NCBI GenBank assembly: GCA_016712715.1
Contig: JADJQM010000003.1
Span: forward strand, 496,001-560,000
Reading direction: 5' to 3'
From: Rhodospirillaceae bacterium
GTDB taxonomy: Bacteria; Pseudomonadota; Alphaproteobacteria; Dongiales; Dongiaceae
Length of the DNA: 64,000 nt
In this document: piece by piece, positions 34,011 to 43,146 of the stretch
Position numbering within the stretch: the first letter of the stretch is position 1
How the letters are laid out: each line of letters begins with the position of its first letter
The notes under the pieces: generated by a model
The model's database searches: none
What the model was told of the DNA's origin: nothing
The model's input: only the letters and a program-made list of their open reading frames with translations
Translations under genes and position numbers: made by a program

Positions 34011-34814
34011 TCATTTCGACGCCTTTCTGCCAAATACAACGTAGTTGTCGAAGTGCTGCCACGCCGTCCCAACTTCCACGAAACCGCCGCTGCGTAGGGC
34101 GGCGAGGTGAAAATCGACCGGACAATCCTCCCCGCTCGCCGAGCGCTTCGGCGGTCGCGTCGCGAAGAAAGCATCGCGACGTTGCTTCAGGGCTGCCAGT
34201 CGCGGCGTCGCCTCCGCGCGGTTCCACCAAGCTTCCCAATCATCCTCTCCGCGGTCAACGGCCGCCTGCTCGACACGTTCGCGGAGCGCCTGGGCAACAT
34301 CGGCGAGGGTCGACCAGCGACTGTCGAAGCGCATATGGTCACCGTTCATGAGAATCCCGCCTGGAGCCAGCAACTCGCCAGCTTCGCCATAGAACTCGAC
34401 CAAGTCACCCGGCGATAGCCAATGCAGGGCCGTCGTCGAGACGATCGCGGCCGGCGCGCTTCCGCACAGCGATTCAACCGCCGTTGCCACGCCTTGCCGC
34501 CAGGCGGAATTGGAAAGATCGGCCTCGACGATACGCACCCTGTTTTCGTGGCCTGCCAGCGCGACTCTTGCGATTTCGAGCAGCATGACATCCGCATCCA
34601 CGGCGATGACCTTCGCGGCCGGAAAGCGGTCGAGGAGGCGTCGGCTCAGGGAACTCGGCCTGCAAGCGGCGTCGATCGCCGCGAACCCGTCCTCGAAGGC
34701 CTGCTCCAGAATTTGAAACATGGCTTCAAACCGTGCCTCGCGCTACTCGATATAGCCTTCCTGCTGCCGATCCCAGCGCTCGAGCAAAGCGATTATCTCT
34801 TCGTCAGCCGACAT
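34011..34814 (-). pseudogene. SAM-dependent methyltransferase with in-frame amber codon
   Basis: From ATG 34814 (MSADEEIIALLERWDRQQ) the frame meets TAG at 34745-34743 (codon 24) and then continues uninterrupted for 236 residues to 34011. The context GYIE-stop-REARFEAM suggests a Tyr codon changed to TAG. The expected SAM motif I (DxACGPGS) reads DAACRPSS, so two glycines of the binding loop are also lost. The rest of the fold is recognisable (AKVIAVDADVMLLEIAR, LLAPGGILMNGDHMRF). Translation from the internal ATG 34721 would give a protein lacking its first helix. I read it as a recent pseudogene. Confidence 0.78.
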
Positions 34815-34930
34815 AAAAATCCTCTTCAGACTTCGCCCGCGCTGGCATCGCTGTGCCATAGTTGCATGAAGGGCCATGTTCACTAACTGATGGCCGCCGC
34901 ATGCGCCGCCATCCATTTGACTGCCTCAAT

Positions 34931-35335
34931 CTAGTCTCGTGGCGCCAGCGCTTCCAGGATGCGGCACTCTGCAATCCTGCCGCTATGGCATTGCCGGACC
35001 AGCGCGTTGAGTTCGCGCCGCAACTCCTTGAGGTCGGCAATCTTGCGATCCACGTCGGCGAGGTGCCCGCTCGCGATGGCATCGACGCTCTCGCAGGATT
35101 GCTCCTTCTGGTCGGCCAAACCAAGCAGATTTCGCACCTGCTCGATCGAGAAACCGAGATCACGGGCGCGCCGGATGAAACTGAGGCGGTTGAGATGGCC
35201 GGTTTCATAACTTCGATAATTGCCCGCGGTTCTCTTCGGCTTGGGCAGCAGTTCGACTCGCTCGTAATAGCGGATCGTTTCAACCTTGGTGTCCGTGGCG
35301 GCCGCCAATTCGCCAATGGAATAGCTTTGCCTCAT
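34931..35335 (-). CDS. MerR-family heavy-metal-responsive regulator
   Basis: The 134 residues have the MerR winged-helix N-terminus (YSIGELAAATDTKVETIRYYERVELLPKPKR), a dimerisation helix, and cysteines at about 80, 112 and 120. This Cys pattern resembles the ZntR/CadR/PbrR branch (one Cys before and two at the end of the long helix), which suggests Zn, Cd or Pb sensing. It is divergent from a cation diffusion facilitator, with a MerR-type operator between them. Confidence 0.9.
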   Translation of the reverse strand: MRQSYSIGELAAATDTKVETIRYYERVELLPKPKRTAGNYRSYETGHLNRLSFIRRARDLGFSIEQVRNLLGLADQKEQSCESVDAIASGHLADVDRKIADLKELRRELNALVRQCHSGRIAECRILEALAPRD

Positions 35336-35340
35336 CTCTT

Positions 35341-35363
35341 GACCCTGTAGTTGCTACAGGGTC
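35341..35363 (+). promoter_or_regulatory. MerR-type operator/promoter for the CDF exporter
   Basis: Perfect 10-base arms (gaccctgtag and ctacagggtc) are separated by three bases. The dyad starts inside a TTGACC -35 box (35339-35344) and is followed by an A/T -10-like element (35364-35371). The spacer is thus about 19-21 bases, the long spacing that MerR activators correct by DNA distortion. It is oriented toward the exporter gene at 35413. Confidence 0.88.
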
Positions 35364-35412
35364 CATATATAGGGCCTGTGCCCGGAATTGACCAGTAGAA
35401 CCGAGGATAATC

Positions 35413-36057
35413 ATGGCGGGTTGCTGCGCGAAGGATCATTGCTCCGAACAAGCCGCTAAGGCATTGAACAGCACCGTCTGGCGACGCGCCCTCTGGATCG
35501 CGCTCTTGGTGAATGGCGGAATGTTCGCGGCCGAGATGGTCGCCGGCCTGGCCTCGGGCTCGGCGTCGCTCCAGGCGGACGCGCTCGACTTCCTGGGCGA
35601 CGCCGCCACCTACGCGCTCAGCCTTGGCGTGGCGGGGCTGGGCCTTGCATGGCGAGCCGGCGCGGCACTAGTCAAGGGCTGGGGCCTGTTGATGCTCGGC
35701 TTGTGGGTCATCGCGTCAACGGGTTGGCATGCCTATTTTGGCACCCTGCCCGAGGCCCAGATCATGGGCGTCGTGGGGTTTGTGGCGTTGGTGGCAAACG
35801 CTGCCATCGCATTGATGCTCTATCAGTTCCGGACCGGCGATTCCAACATGCGCTCGGTCTGGATCTGCTCCCGCAATGACGTGATCGGCAATATCGCCGT
35901 CATGGGCGCTGCTGCTGGCGTATTCGGCACCGGCACCAGCTGGCCGGACCTGATCGTGGCGGCAATCATGGCCAGCCTCAGCATGAGCGGCGGCTGGCAG
36001 ATCCTGCGCCAGGCTCGTACCGAGCTCAACACGGCGCGGCGCGCGGCCGCGGGCTAG
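35413..36057 (+). CDS. Cation diffusion facilitator-like heavy-metal exporter
   Basis: This 214-residue membrane protein has about six hydrophobic helices. The N-terminus carries a possible metal-binding MAGCCAKDHC segment. The CDF site-A motif appears as DALDFLGDA in helix 2 (about residue 56) and a partner NDVIGN in helix 5. It is shorter than classical CDF proteins because it lacks the C-terminal cytoplasmic domain. The divergent MerR gene and operator indicate metal-induced efflux, probably of Zn/Cd/Pb. Confidence 0.88.
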   Translation: MAGCCAKDHCSEQAAKALNSTVWRRALWIALLVNGGMFAAEMVAGLASGSASLQADALDFLGDAATYALSLGVAGLGLAWRAGAALVKGWGLLMLGLWVIASTGWHAYFGTLPEAQIMGVVGFVALVANAAIALMLYQFRTGDSNMRSVWICSRNDVIGNIAVMGAAAGVFGTGTSWPDLIVAAIMASLSMSGGWQILRQARTELNTARRAAAG

Positions 36058-36088
36058 GAGCAACTGACGAACCACGGGAAACTGCCCG

Positions 36089-37099
36089 CTAAAGCAGCGG
36101 GTGCTGCTGCAGCATGAGTGCCGATTGCAGCAGGGCCAGGCCCGCCGCCAGGATCACTACGCCACCGAAGACCGCGATGGCGTCGAGAATGTTGGCGATC
36201 CCGGTGGATTGCACCGGAAGATTGCCCATCACCCCCAGGATCATCTGCCGGGCATAGACCGACAGGGCGGCAAGAGCGAAGACGGTGAGCCCTGTCCCCA
36301 AGGACATGGCGAGGACCGCCCAGATGCCGGCGAGGGGAAGGTTCATGGCATGGGCCGCCAGCAGGACCAGGATCGCGCCGCTGCAGGGGCGAATGCCGAC
36401 GGAGAGGACCAGGGCGAAAAAGGTTCGCAGCGACAGCGGTTGGGCGAGATCGCTTCTGGTCGGGCCGTGGGAATGGCCGCAATGCGCGCAATCGTCGTGA
36501 TCAGGATGGCTGTGACCATGTCCATGATCCTGATGGTGATGATGATGCCCGTGGTGGGCATGGCCGCCGCCTTTGCGGCGGAAGATCCGGCGCAACCTTG
36601 AAACCACCAGCATCAAGCCGACGATCGAGATCAGTCCGTAACTGATGGCCTCGAAGGTGATGGCCGTCGTCTCCGCCCGCCGAAGACTGAAGTCGAGGAG
36701 ACTGACGGTAGCATAGACGAGGACGATCGCCGTCAGGCCCTGCACCAAGGAGGCAACCATAGACAACAGGACACCGCGCCGGAACTCGCTTTCCTGGGTG
36801 AGCAGATAGGTCGAAATCACGATCTTGCCATGACCGGGCCCAGCGGCGTGGAAGATGCCATAGAGAAAACTGAGAGTAATGAGACTCCAGGTGGCGGCCC
36901 CCTGCCGTTCGGCAACGGCATGCATGGCGGCGGTCAGCTGTTGATGCAGCGCACGCTGGATCTCGGCCACCCTGATCAGCAGCCGCGCCCAGAGATCGCC
37001 GCCGGCGCCGGCGTGAGATGCATTGAGGTGGATCACCACGGTCGCCACCAGCACGCCGACGAACAGCGCGCCAAGGAACACACGAAGCCTCACTGGCAT
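36089..37099 (-). CDS. NicO/RcnA-type nickel/cobalt transporter
   Basis: This 336-residue membrane protein has the NicO motifs FLYGIFHAAGPGHGKIVISTYLL (about 78-100) and SVGIRPCSGAILVLL (about 234-248). Between them a His/Asp-rich cytoplasmic loop (about 173-210) is typical of metal transporters. The start overlaps the end of the DUF1007 gene by 10 bases. Members transport Ni or Co; pairing with DUF1007 proteins in proteobacteria has also been linked to zinc, so the true metal is open. Confidence 0.9.
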   Translation of the reverse strand: MPVRLRVFLGALFVGVLVATVVIHLNASHAGAGGDLWARLLIRVAEIQRALHQQLTAAMHAVAERQGAATWSLITLSFLYGIFHAAGPGHGKIVISTYLLTQESEFRRGVLLSMVASLVQGLTAIVLVYATVSLLDFSLRRAETTAITFEAISYGLISIVGLMLVVSRLRRIFRRKGGGHAHHGHHHHHQDHGHGHSHPDHDDCAHCGHSHGPTRSDLAQPLSLRTFFALVLSVGIRPCSGAILVLLAAHAMNLPLAGIWAVLAMSLGTGLTVFALAALSVYARQMILGVMGNLPVQSTGIANILDAIAVFGGVVILAAGLALLQSALMLQQHPLL

Positions 37100-37767
37100 G
37101 TGACGATCACCCGTTCGGCGAAGATGGCACCGAGCGACACGTCGGGCGGCGCATTTCGGTCCAGTGCCGCCGCCAGCAGGGAATCCTCGGCCGTCGGGCT
37201 TGGCGACTTGATTTCACCGAGGCATTTCTCGGCACCCTTGCCCCGGAACGCGATCAAATCACCTTCCAGATGCAGCATCTCGATATAATAGGTGGGATCG
37301 AAGATCGAATAGGACACCTCGTTCGTTTTGAGGTCGACCGGCTGTGCCAGCGGCAGGATGAATTGCAGCCACAGGCGCCCCTGGCGCATTTCGGTCTTGA
37401 AAGACGTCACCGTCCCGAGATCGAGACGCTTCTCCGCCGCCCGCACCTCGGTGAAGTAGTTGTAGTCTTTGAGGTTGTGCAGGTTCTCGTTGGCAAGTTC
37501 CTTCAACTGCGCCTCCAAATCCTTGCCTTGCTTCTGCCAATCGTCGAGGACGAAGAGTGTATAATATTCATCGAACAACCATTCCTCATCGATGGCGGTC
37601 ATCTTGCCGGTCTCGTCCAGCACCACCGTGCTGCGCACATCGATCCAGGCATGCGGGTGCGCCATGGCGGGCGTGAAGGACGCGTTTACCAGGCATATCA
37701 ACAGCCCCAGCAGAACCGAGCGCAGGATGAAGGCTTGCAGGGACGAAAAGCGTTGGTACGGCTTCAT
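37090..37767 (-). CDS. DUF1007 periplasmic protein
   Basis: The 225-residue DUF1007 protein has a signal peptide (cleavage likely after FTPAMA) and a mature N-terminus HPHAWIDV, whose histidines may bind metal. It pairs with the NicO transporter in an overlapping operon, so it probably delivers metal to or takes it from it. Biochemical function is not established for this family as far as I know. Confidence 0.88.
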   Translation of the reverse strand: MKPYQRFSSLQAFILRSVLLGLLICLVNASFTPAMAHPHAWIDVRSTVVLDETGKMTAIDEEWLFDEYYTLFVLDDWQKQGKDLEAQLKELANENLHNLKDYNYFTEVRAAEKRLDLGTVTSFKTEMRQGRLWLQFILPLAQPVDLKTNEVSYSIFDPTYYIEMLHLEGDLIAFRGKGAEKCLGEIKSPSPTAEDSLLAAALDRNAPPDVSLGAIFAERVIVTCQ

Positions 37768-37906
37768 TTTGTAGCAGAGAATCCAGTGCGGGTTCCGCCC
37801 ACGACGGAACTCGAAAGATGCTAGACTGAATTCCCGGGTGTCTGAAGCGGTAAAAAGACGGTTCTATCCCCCTCCTTCGGGCGCGGATTGCCGCAGGTAA
37901 GCTGGT

Positions 37907-39301
37907 TTACTTGGTTTCGGAAAGAGCCAGAGTCGCGTCGGCCATTTTCCCGAGCAACGCCAAATCATGACTGACCAGAATGATGGCGCAGCCACCGTCG
38001 GCAAGGTCGCCCAATACGTCCATGACCGTCTTCTGCGTGATCGGGTCGAGCCGGGATGTCGGCTCGTCGGCGAAGATCAGTTTCGGATGGGTCAGCATCA
38101 CCCGGAGCAGCGACAATCTTTGCAGCTCACCCCCGGATACCTGATCGGGAAAACGATCCAGCAGGATCGGGAACAGGCCGAGGCGATCCATGAGGCTGGC
38201 TATGTCGGCATCGCTGCTGCCAAAGCGCTTGGCCACATCGTTGATGGTCTGCTTCAGAAATCGCCTCGGCGGAAACGCCGCGACCGGATCCTGGTACAGC
38301 TTCTGGCGCGCAATGCCCTGAATTTCGGCTTGATACGTCATGCGCCCGGCGTCAGGAGCGTGCAGCCCGAGTATGACGTCACCCAAAGTCGACTTGCCGC
38401 AGCCGGACGGCCCCGATATGCCGAGGATCTCCCCCGCCTTGATCTCGAAGGCGAGATCCCGTGCCAGATTCCGGCCGCCACGGGCGAAGCCGAGGCCGGT
38501 CGCCGTTGCCACAGGCTGCCCCGATCTGGTGGATCGTTTCGGCCAATGCACCGGATCGGACTGGACCAGGTGTCGCGTATATTCCGTCTGGGGGTTGTCA
38601 AACAGATCGGCGGTGGCATTGGCTTCCACCACCCGGCCATCGCGGATCACCATGGCCCGGCCGCCGATCATTTGTGCCAGCGCCAAATCATGGGTAATCA
38701 CCAGAAGGCCACCCGTCGCCCCCATGCCACTCAACAGCAGGCGCGCCACCTCGTCGCGGCGCGCGGCATCCAGGCCCTTGGTCGGCTCGTCGGCGATGAC
38801 GATGTTCGCCCCGCCCGCCCGCGCGGCAGCAAAAGCGACGCGCTGCGCCATGCCGCCGGAAAGCTGATGCGGATATTTGCCGCCCGCCCCGGCGAGATCC
38901 AGGGAAGTAAGATCGGATTCTGCGCGATCCGCTGCCGCCGGGCCGGGGAAACCGCCCACCAGTTGATGGACTTCCGCCACCTGTTTCTGCGCGCGCATCA
39001 GCGGGTCAAGGGAAAGCCAGGGCTCCTGGGGAAGAACGGATACGCGTCGGCCCCAGAGGGCGCGGAACCCGGCGGGTTTCGCGGCATCAAGCTGCCGGCC
39101 GTCGATCGACACGGTCCCCTCCGCCCAGAGATCGTCCGGCAGCGTTCCCATGATGGCCTGCACGAGGAGGCTCTTGCCCGACCCGGTTTCTCCCAGCACC
39201 ACGAGTGGCTCGCCAGGCTCAAGAGTGAGAGAAACGGGGTGCAGGATGGTGTCGTTTCCGGATGTCGATACCGAGATCGCGTCCACATGCAGCAAGGTCA
39301 T
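37907..39301 (-). CDS. Fused double ATPase of a nickel/peptide-type ABC importer
   Basis: The 464 residues contain two complete ABC domains. The first has Walker A GETGSGKS (about 37), LSGGMAQRV and IVIADEP; the second has GPSGCGKS (about 288), VSGGELQRLS and LIFADEP. This corresponds to NikD and NikE or DppD and DppF fused. The start at ATG 39301 overlaps the upstream permease stop by 4 bases; the much longer open frame upstream is a shadow of the permeases. It is the last gene of a same-strand run that may extend back to folE. Confidence 0.92.
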   Translation of the reverse strand: MTLLHVDAISVSTSGNDTILHPVSLTLEPGEPLVVLGETGSGKSLLVQAIMGTLPDDLWAEGTVSIDGRQLDAAKPAGFRALWGRRVSVLPQEPWLSLDPLMRAQKQVAEVHQLVGGFPGPAAADRAESDLTSLDLAGAGGKYPHQLSGGMAQRVAFAAARAGGANIVIADEPTKGLDAARRDEVARLLLSGMGATGGLLVITHDLALAQMIGGRAMVIRDGRVVEANATADLFDNPQTEYTRHLVQSDPVHWPKRSTRSGQPVATATGLGFARGGRNLARDLAFEIKAGEILGISGPSGCGKSTLGDVILGLHAPDAGRMTYQAEIQGIARQKLYQDPVAAFPPRRFLKQTINDVAKRFGSSDADIASLMDRLGLFPILLDRFPDQVSGGELQRLSLLRVMLTHPKLIFADEPTSRLDPITQKTVMDVLGDLADGGCAIILVSHDLALLGKMADATLALSETK

Positions 39302-40092
39302 GAGCGATTGCCCACGATCAGGATGAGGCTCAAAAGCAAAGTGAAGATGGCGAGCACGGGTGTCAGCAGGGCCATCGGCGCCTCGCGCCAGTACGGCAGC
39401 AATTCGACCATCATGAGGCCCAGTTCCGGTATCGGCGCGCGCATGCCGACATTGACAAAGCCAAGGGCCGCAATCGCCATGATCGCCGTGGCCATCCCGA
39501 AGGCACCGACGGTGAGCATGACCGGCGCGATTTCCGGCCAGAGGTGATGGCGGAACACATAGCCCGGTCCGAAACCGAGCAGGCGCGTTGCCTGCACCGC
39601 GGGCGAGGCCAGCACCGACCTTGCCGTCGCGCGCGTCAGCCGGAAGAACTCGACCCAGAGAACCAGCGACAATCCAGCCCAGAAGCCGAGCGCCGTTCCC
39701 GGCACGATGGCAAGGACGATGAGGATCATGAGCAGGCCCGGCAGGGCCAGCAGGGAATCGGCTACAAGGGCAAGGACCCGGTCGATCCAGCCACCGCGCG
39801 CGGCCGCCACGGCACCCAAGGCCAGGCCAGCCGCACCAGCCGTCAGCACCGCCGCGACGGCGATCAGCGGGGACAGGCGAAGCGCATGCGCCAGGCGGTG
39901 ATACAGGGATCTGCCAAGATGATCGTATCCAAACGGTCCGGCGGCATCCGGCCCGGCCAGGGATTTGACGAGGGATTGCGACAATGGATCGCCCGGCACG
40001 ATGCTGGGCGCAATCAGCGCGAACCCGACCACGGCCGCCAGCAGCACCGCGCCCACATATCCGGGTGCGGCAAATCTTGACTTTAAAATCAT
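39298..40092 (-). CDS. ABC importer permease, DppC/NikC type
   Basis: This 264-residue membrane protein has about six helices, an N-terminal FGYDHLGRSLYHRLAH motif typical of the DppC/NikC side, and the coupling loop RLLGFGPGYVFRHHLWPEIAP. ATG 40092 overlaps the preceding permease stop by 4 bases; the frame is open further upstream without support. Confidence 0.91.
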   Translation of the reverse strand: MILKSRFAAPGYVGAVLLAAVVGFALIAPSIVPGDPLSQSLVKSLAGPDAAGPFGYDHLGRSLYHRLAHALRLSPLIAVAAVLTAGAAGLALGAVAAARGGWIDRVLALVADSLLALPGLLMILIVLAIVPGTALGFWAGLSLVLWVEFFRLTRATARSVLASPAVQATRLLGFGPGYVFRHHLWPEIAPVMLTVGAFGMATAIMAIAALGFVNVGMRAPIPELGLMMVELLPYWREAPMALLTPVLAIFTLLLSLILIVGNRS

Positions 40093-41015
40093 GCGGCACC
40101 CCGGGGGTCGATCCGGCGCAAGGCCAAATCGATGATTGTGTTGACCAGGACAAAGCCCAGCCCCAGAACCAGCGCCGTCCCCTGCACCATCGGCACGTCG
40201 CGGGAAAACACGGCATGCACCAAGGCATGACCGATGCCCGGCCAACCGACGATGCTTTCCACGACCACGACACCTTCGACGAGTGTCACGAATTGCAGGC
40301 CAAGATAGGTCAGAAGCGGTACCGACACATTCCTTAGGCCATGCCGCCACAGAACCTGTGACCGCGACAGCCCTTTCCATTCGGCAAAGTGCCAGTAACT
40401 GGATCTCGCGACCTGTTCCGTCGCATCGCGGGCAACGCGCGCGGAGACGGCCGCAAGGCCGAGGGCAAGAGCCAACGCCGGAAGAAGGAAGTGGCGGGCC
40501 TCGCCATAGCCGGCGGCCGGCAGCCAGCCCAGTTCGACGGCCAGGATCACGATGAGGACCAGCGCCATCAGGAATTGCGGGGTCGCCTTGAAGGCGGTCG
40601 AGACCGTAAGGAGAGCTCTATCCGTGATCCCGCCAGGACGGAGGCCAGCCAGAATCCCGATCGGCGGCCCGATGAAAATGGAGAGCAGGACAGCGGCGAT
40701 CGCCAGCTGCAGCGATGCGCCGAGTTGGTGAATGATTTCTTCCATGACGGGACTGCCGGATACCAGCGAGACGCCGAAATCCAGGCGCGCGAGGTCGCCC
40801 ATCCATCTCGCAAGCGCCGGGAGGGCCGAACCATTCAGGCCCAGCTCCTCCCGCACGGCATCGGCCGCCGCTGCGTTCACGTTGTCATAGCCATAGCGAC
40901 CGGCGGCGATCCGCCAGGCGGCATCTCCCGGCAGTGCCCGCATCATGGCGAACGTCGCAATGCCGACGATGAGGGCTACCATGAGCGCCTGGAACAAACG
41001 TGACAGCAGCGGCAT
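40089..41015 (-). CDS. ABC importer permease, DppB/NikB type
   Basis: The 308 residues include an N-terminal helix, then a periplasmic segment with DLARLDFGVSLVSGSPV, and the coupling loop GLSRSQVLWRHGLRNVSVP near residue 210. ATG 41015 lies 5 bases after the binding-protein stop. It forms the membrane channel with the next gene. Confidence 0.91.
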   Translation of the reverse strand: MPLLSRLFQALMVALIVGIATFAMMRALPGDAAWRIAAGRYGYDNVNAAAADAVREELGLNGSALPALARWMGDLARLDFGVSLVSGSPVMEEIIHQLGASLQLAIAAVLLSIFIGPPIGILAGLRPGGITDRALLTVSTAFKATPQFLMALVLIVILAVELGWLPAAGYGEARHFLLPALALALGLAAVSARVARDATEQVARSSYWHFAEWKGLSRSQVLWRHGLRNVSVPLLTYLGLQFVTLVEGVVVVESIVGWPGIGHALVHAVFSRDVPMVQGTALVLGLGFVLVNTIIDLALRRIDPRGAA

Positions 41016-41020
41016 TGTGG

Positions 41021-42544
41021 TCAATCCGCCCAGGTAATATCCGAGAGACCGAAACTCCGCTCCCAGGGATCGATGCGGGCACCCTTGATGGTGTTCGAGA
41101 CGGCAAGGGTCTGCTGGTACCAGGCGATGGCAATGACCGGCAATTCGGCCTGGAGGATGCCGGCGATCTTGGCGCGGGACTCGTCGCCGCCATCGCCGCG
41201 GGCAAGGCCCTTGGCCAGGTCGACGATTTCGGTGTTGTTCCAGCCCATGGCGCCCCAATCCCCGTTCGGCGCGTAATCCTGGAGTACCGTACCGATCGGA
41301 TCCGGAACCAGTGCGAAGTTGCGCGCCACCAGCCCCAGTTCAAGGGTCCCGGCGGCATGACGGGCCGGAATCTCGGACGAATTGGTGCTGTCGATCTTCA
41401 CCTCGATGCCGATCTGCCGAAACTGCTGCTCCAGCACGGCAGCGACGAGCGGCAATTCTGGCCGGTCCGGATAGGTGGTGAGGACCAGCGAGAAGCGTTC
41501 GCCATCCCGCTCAAGGATACCGTCCGGCCCGGCCTTCCAGCCTTGCGCTGCCAGCATCTCGGCGGCCTTGGCCGTGTCATAGGCAAGCGGCTCCAGCGCC
41601 GTCACATGCCAGCCGCCGACCGACGGCGGGAACAGCTGCGTCGCGGCGGCGGGATAGCGCAGGATGGCCATCGCCAGGCCGGGCCGATCGATGGCAAGGC
41701 TCAGGGCCTGGCGGGCCTCGACCGTGTTCAGCTTGGGATGCGCGGCGTTGACCTTTAGCATGAGAGACCGCGGGACATCCGCCTTCAGAACGTTGACCTT
41801 GTCGGATTGGGAAAGGCGGGTATAGCTCGCCGGATCCAGGCCATAGACGAATTCCGCGTCACCCGATTCTGCCATGAGGGCACGGGTCTCAGCGCGCCCG
41901 ACGGCGGTATAGCTCGCCTTCTCGATCTGGGGCTTCTCTCCCCAATAGGCCGGGAAGGCTTCAGCCGTCACCGATTGCGGCGGCGTCATCGTGACGACGC
42001 GATAGGGTCCCGTGCCGATGGCATTGACCGCCTGACCATCCGGCCCATAGGCGGCAGGTGCCAGGATCTGCGAGCGGTACTCGGCGAGATATGCCGGCAA
42101 GGCGGCCAGCGGCTCCTTCAACGTGACGATCAGACTGCCGTCGCGTGCGGTGATATCGGCGATCAGCGCCTTCTCCAGTAGCCCGGGCTTGGCTTTGGCG
42201 ATGTTGAGCGCATTCGCCGCCGCCGCCGCGGTCAGCGGCGTACCGTCGTGGAACTGGACGTCCGGTCGGATGGAGAACGACCATTCCAGTTTGTCGTCAC
42301 TGACCTTCCATTCGGTTGCGAGACCGGGATAGAGCCTGCCTTCGCTGTCGGCGTTCACCAGGGTCTCGACAATGCCCATGTTGGTGAAGATCGTACCGCT
42401 GGTGGTCGGGTCGGCCGACACGACCTCGAATGCCGCGACGACATCCAGCGAGCCATCGCCGGCGGCCCAAACCGGTGTCGACAGGGACAGAAGGACGGAA
42501 AGCGAAGCCGCAAATTTCAGATTCATATCAGGTTTCCTGTTCAT
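41021..42544 (-). CDS. Family 5 ABC substrate-binding protein (NikA/DppA-like)
   Basis: The 507 residues have a signal peptide (cleavage likely after TPVWA) and family 5 motifs: FTNMGIVETLVN, LYPGLATEWKVSDD, GTGPYRVV, and ARQALSLAIDRPGLA. Such proteins bind peptides, nickel chelates or metallophores. The genes just upstream on the same strand belong to the Zur-type zinc response, so a zinc or zinc-chelate ligand is plausible, but binding residues cannot be read off. An internal ATG at 42526 (MNLKF) is an alternative start. Confidence 0.9.
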   Translation of the reverse strand: MNRKPDMNLKFAASLSVLLSLSTPVWAAGDGSLDVVAAFEVVSADPTTSGTIFTNMGIVETLVNADSEGRLYPGLATEWKVSDDKLEWSFSIRPDVQFHDGTPLTAAAAANALNIAKAKPGLLEKALIADITARDGSLIVTLKEPLAALPAYLAEYRSQILAPAAYGPDGQAVNAIGTGPYRVVTMTPPQSVTAEAFPAYWGEKPQIEKASYTAVGRAETRALMAESGDAEFVYGLDPASYTRLSQSDKVNVLKADVPRSLMLKVNAAHPKLNTVEARQALSLAIDRPGLAMAILRYPAAATQLFPPSVGGWHVTALEPLAYDTAKAAEMLAAQGWKAGPDGILERDGERFSLVLTTYPDRPELPLVAAVLEQQFRQIGIEVKIDSTNSSEIPARHAAGTLELGLVARNFALVPDPIGTVLQDYAPNGDWGAMGWNNTEIVDLAKGLARGDGGDESRAKIAGILQAELPVIAIAWYQQTLAVSNTIKGARIDPWERSFGLSDITWAD

Positions 42545-42604
42545 TTCAGACTGTTATAGAAAGTCAGTTCCTATTCAGATATTCGGGCGGATGAGCCGAG
42601 AAAC

Positions 42605-43102
42605 TTATTGATGAATTTCTTTCCGCAGCGCCTTTGTCATGTCGATCATCTCAATTTCCAGTCCACCTCGTGTCTTCCACTGGTGAGTGCCAACCCGTTC
42701 ATAGCCTTTGGATTCGTAAAACTTGCGACCCGATCGACTCGCTTTGATCTGCACTCTTTCGGCACCCCGCGATTGCATCTCTTGTTCAGCGCGCTGCAAA
42801 AGCGCGCTTCCCAGACCCCGACCTTCAGAATTGGGCGAGACATAAAGTCCAGTCAGTTCGTCACCGTGATAGGAGGCGAATGCACAGACAATTCCGTATT
42901 CGCCCGCTGCAACCAGGAATGTCTCGCCCTCTTCTTTGATGCAGCGAATGTAGAAGTCGGGCGAGAGTCCGGCCGCCCAACTCCTGGCCTCTTCGAGCGT
43001 GTAGGATCGACTGCCCAGTTCAAGAATTGAACTCTCATGCACGTGATGTATGGCTGGGGCATCATCCAGACTTGCAATCTGTATAGTAAATTTACGAGAC
43101 AT
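42605..43102 (-). CDS. GNAT-family N-acetyltransferase
   Basis: The 165 residues show the GNAT acetyl-CoA loop in GLYVSPNSEGRGLGSALLQRAEQ (about 88-110) and the final FYESKGYERVG motif. The start at ATG 43102 has a GGGGA site close upstream; ATG 43117 is also possible, and longer frames run into the next gene. The substrate is unknown. It lies between the RMF-like gene and the ABC importer, so it could modify a metallophore or a ribosomal or translation target. Confidence 0.85.
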   Translation of the reverse strand: MSRKFTIQIASLDDAPAIHHVHESSILELGSRSYTLEEARSWAAGLSPDFYIRCIKEEGETFLVAAGEYGIVCAFASYHGDELTGLYVSPNSEGRGLGSALLQRAEQEMQSRGAERVQIKASRSGRKFYESKGYERVGTHQWKTRGGLEIEMIDMTKALRKEIHQ

Positions 43103-43146
43103 TTCCCCATCACCCATGGAATGACCGGCAGGTATCTTTCTGAACT

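Noticed and set aside
14841..34745. Amber suppression or recoding as explanation for two in-frame TAG codons
   Set aside because: TAG is used as the normal stop of several intact genes here (bufC, the NicO gene, zur), and no suppressor tRNA is seen.
42545..42604. Possible Zur box before the NikA/DppA-type binding protein
   Set aside because: Only a TGTTATA half-site is present; the palindrome seen at the other two boxes is absent.
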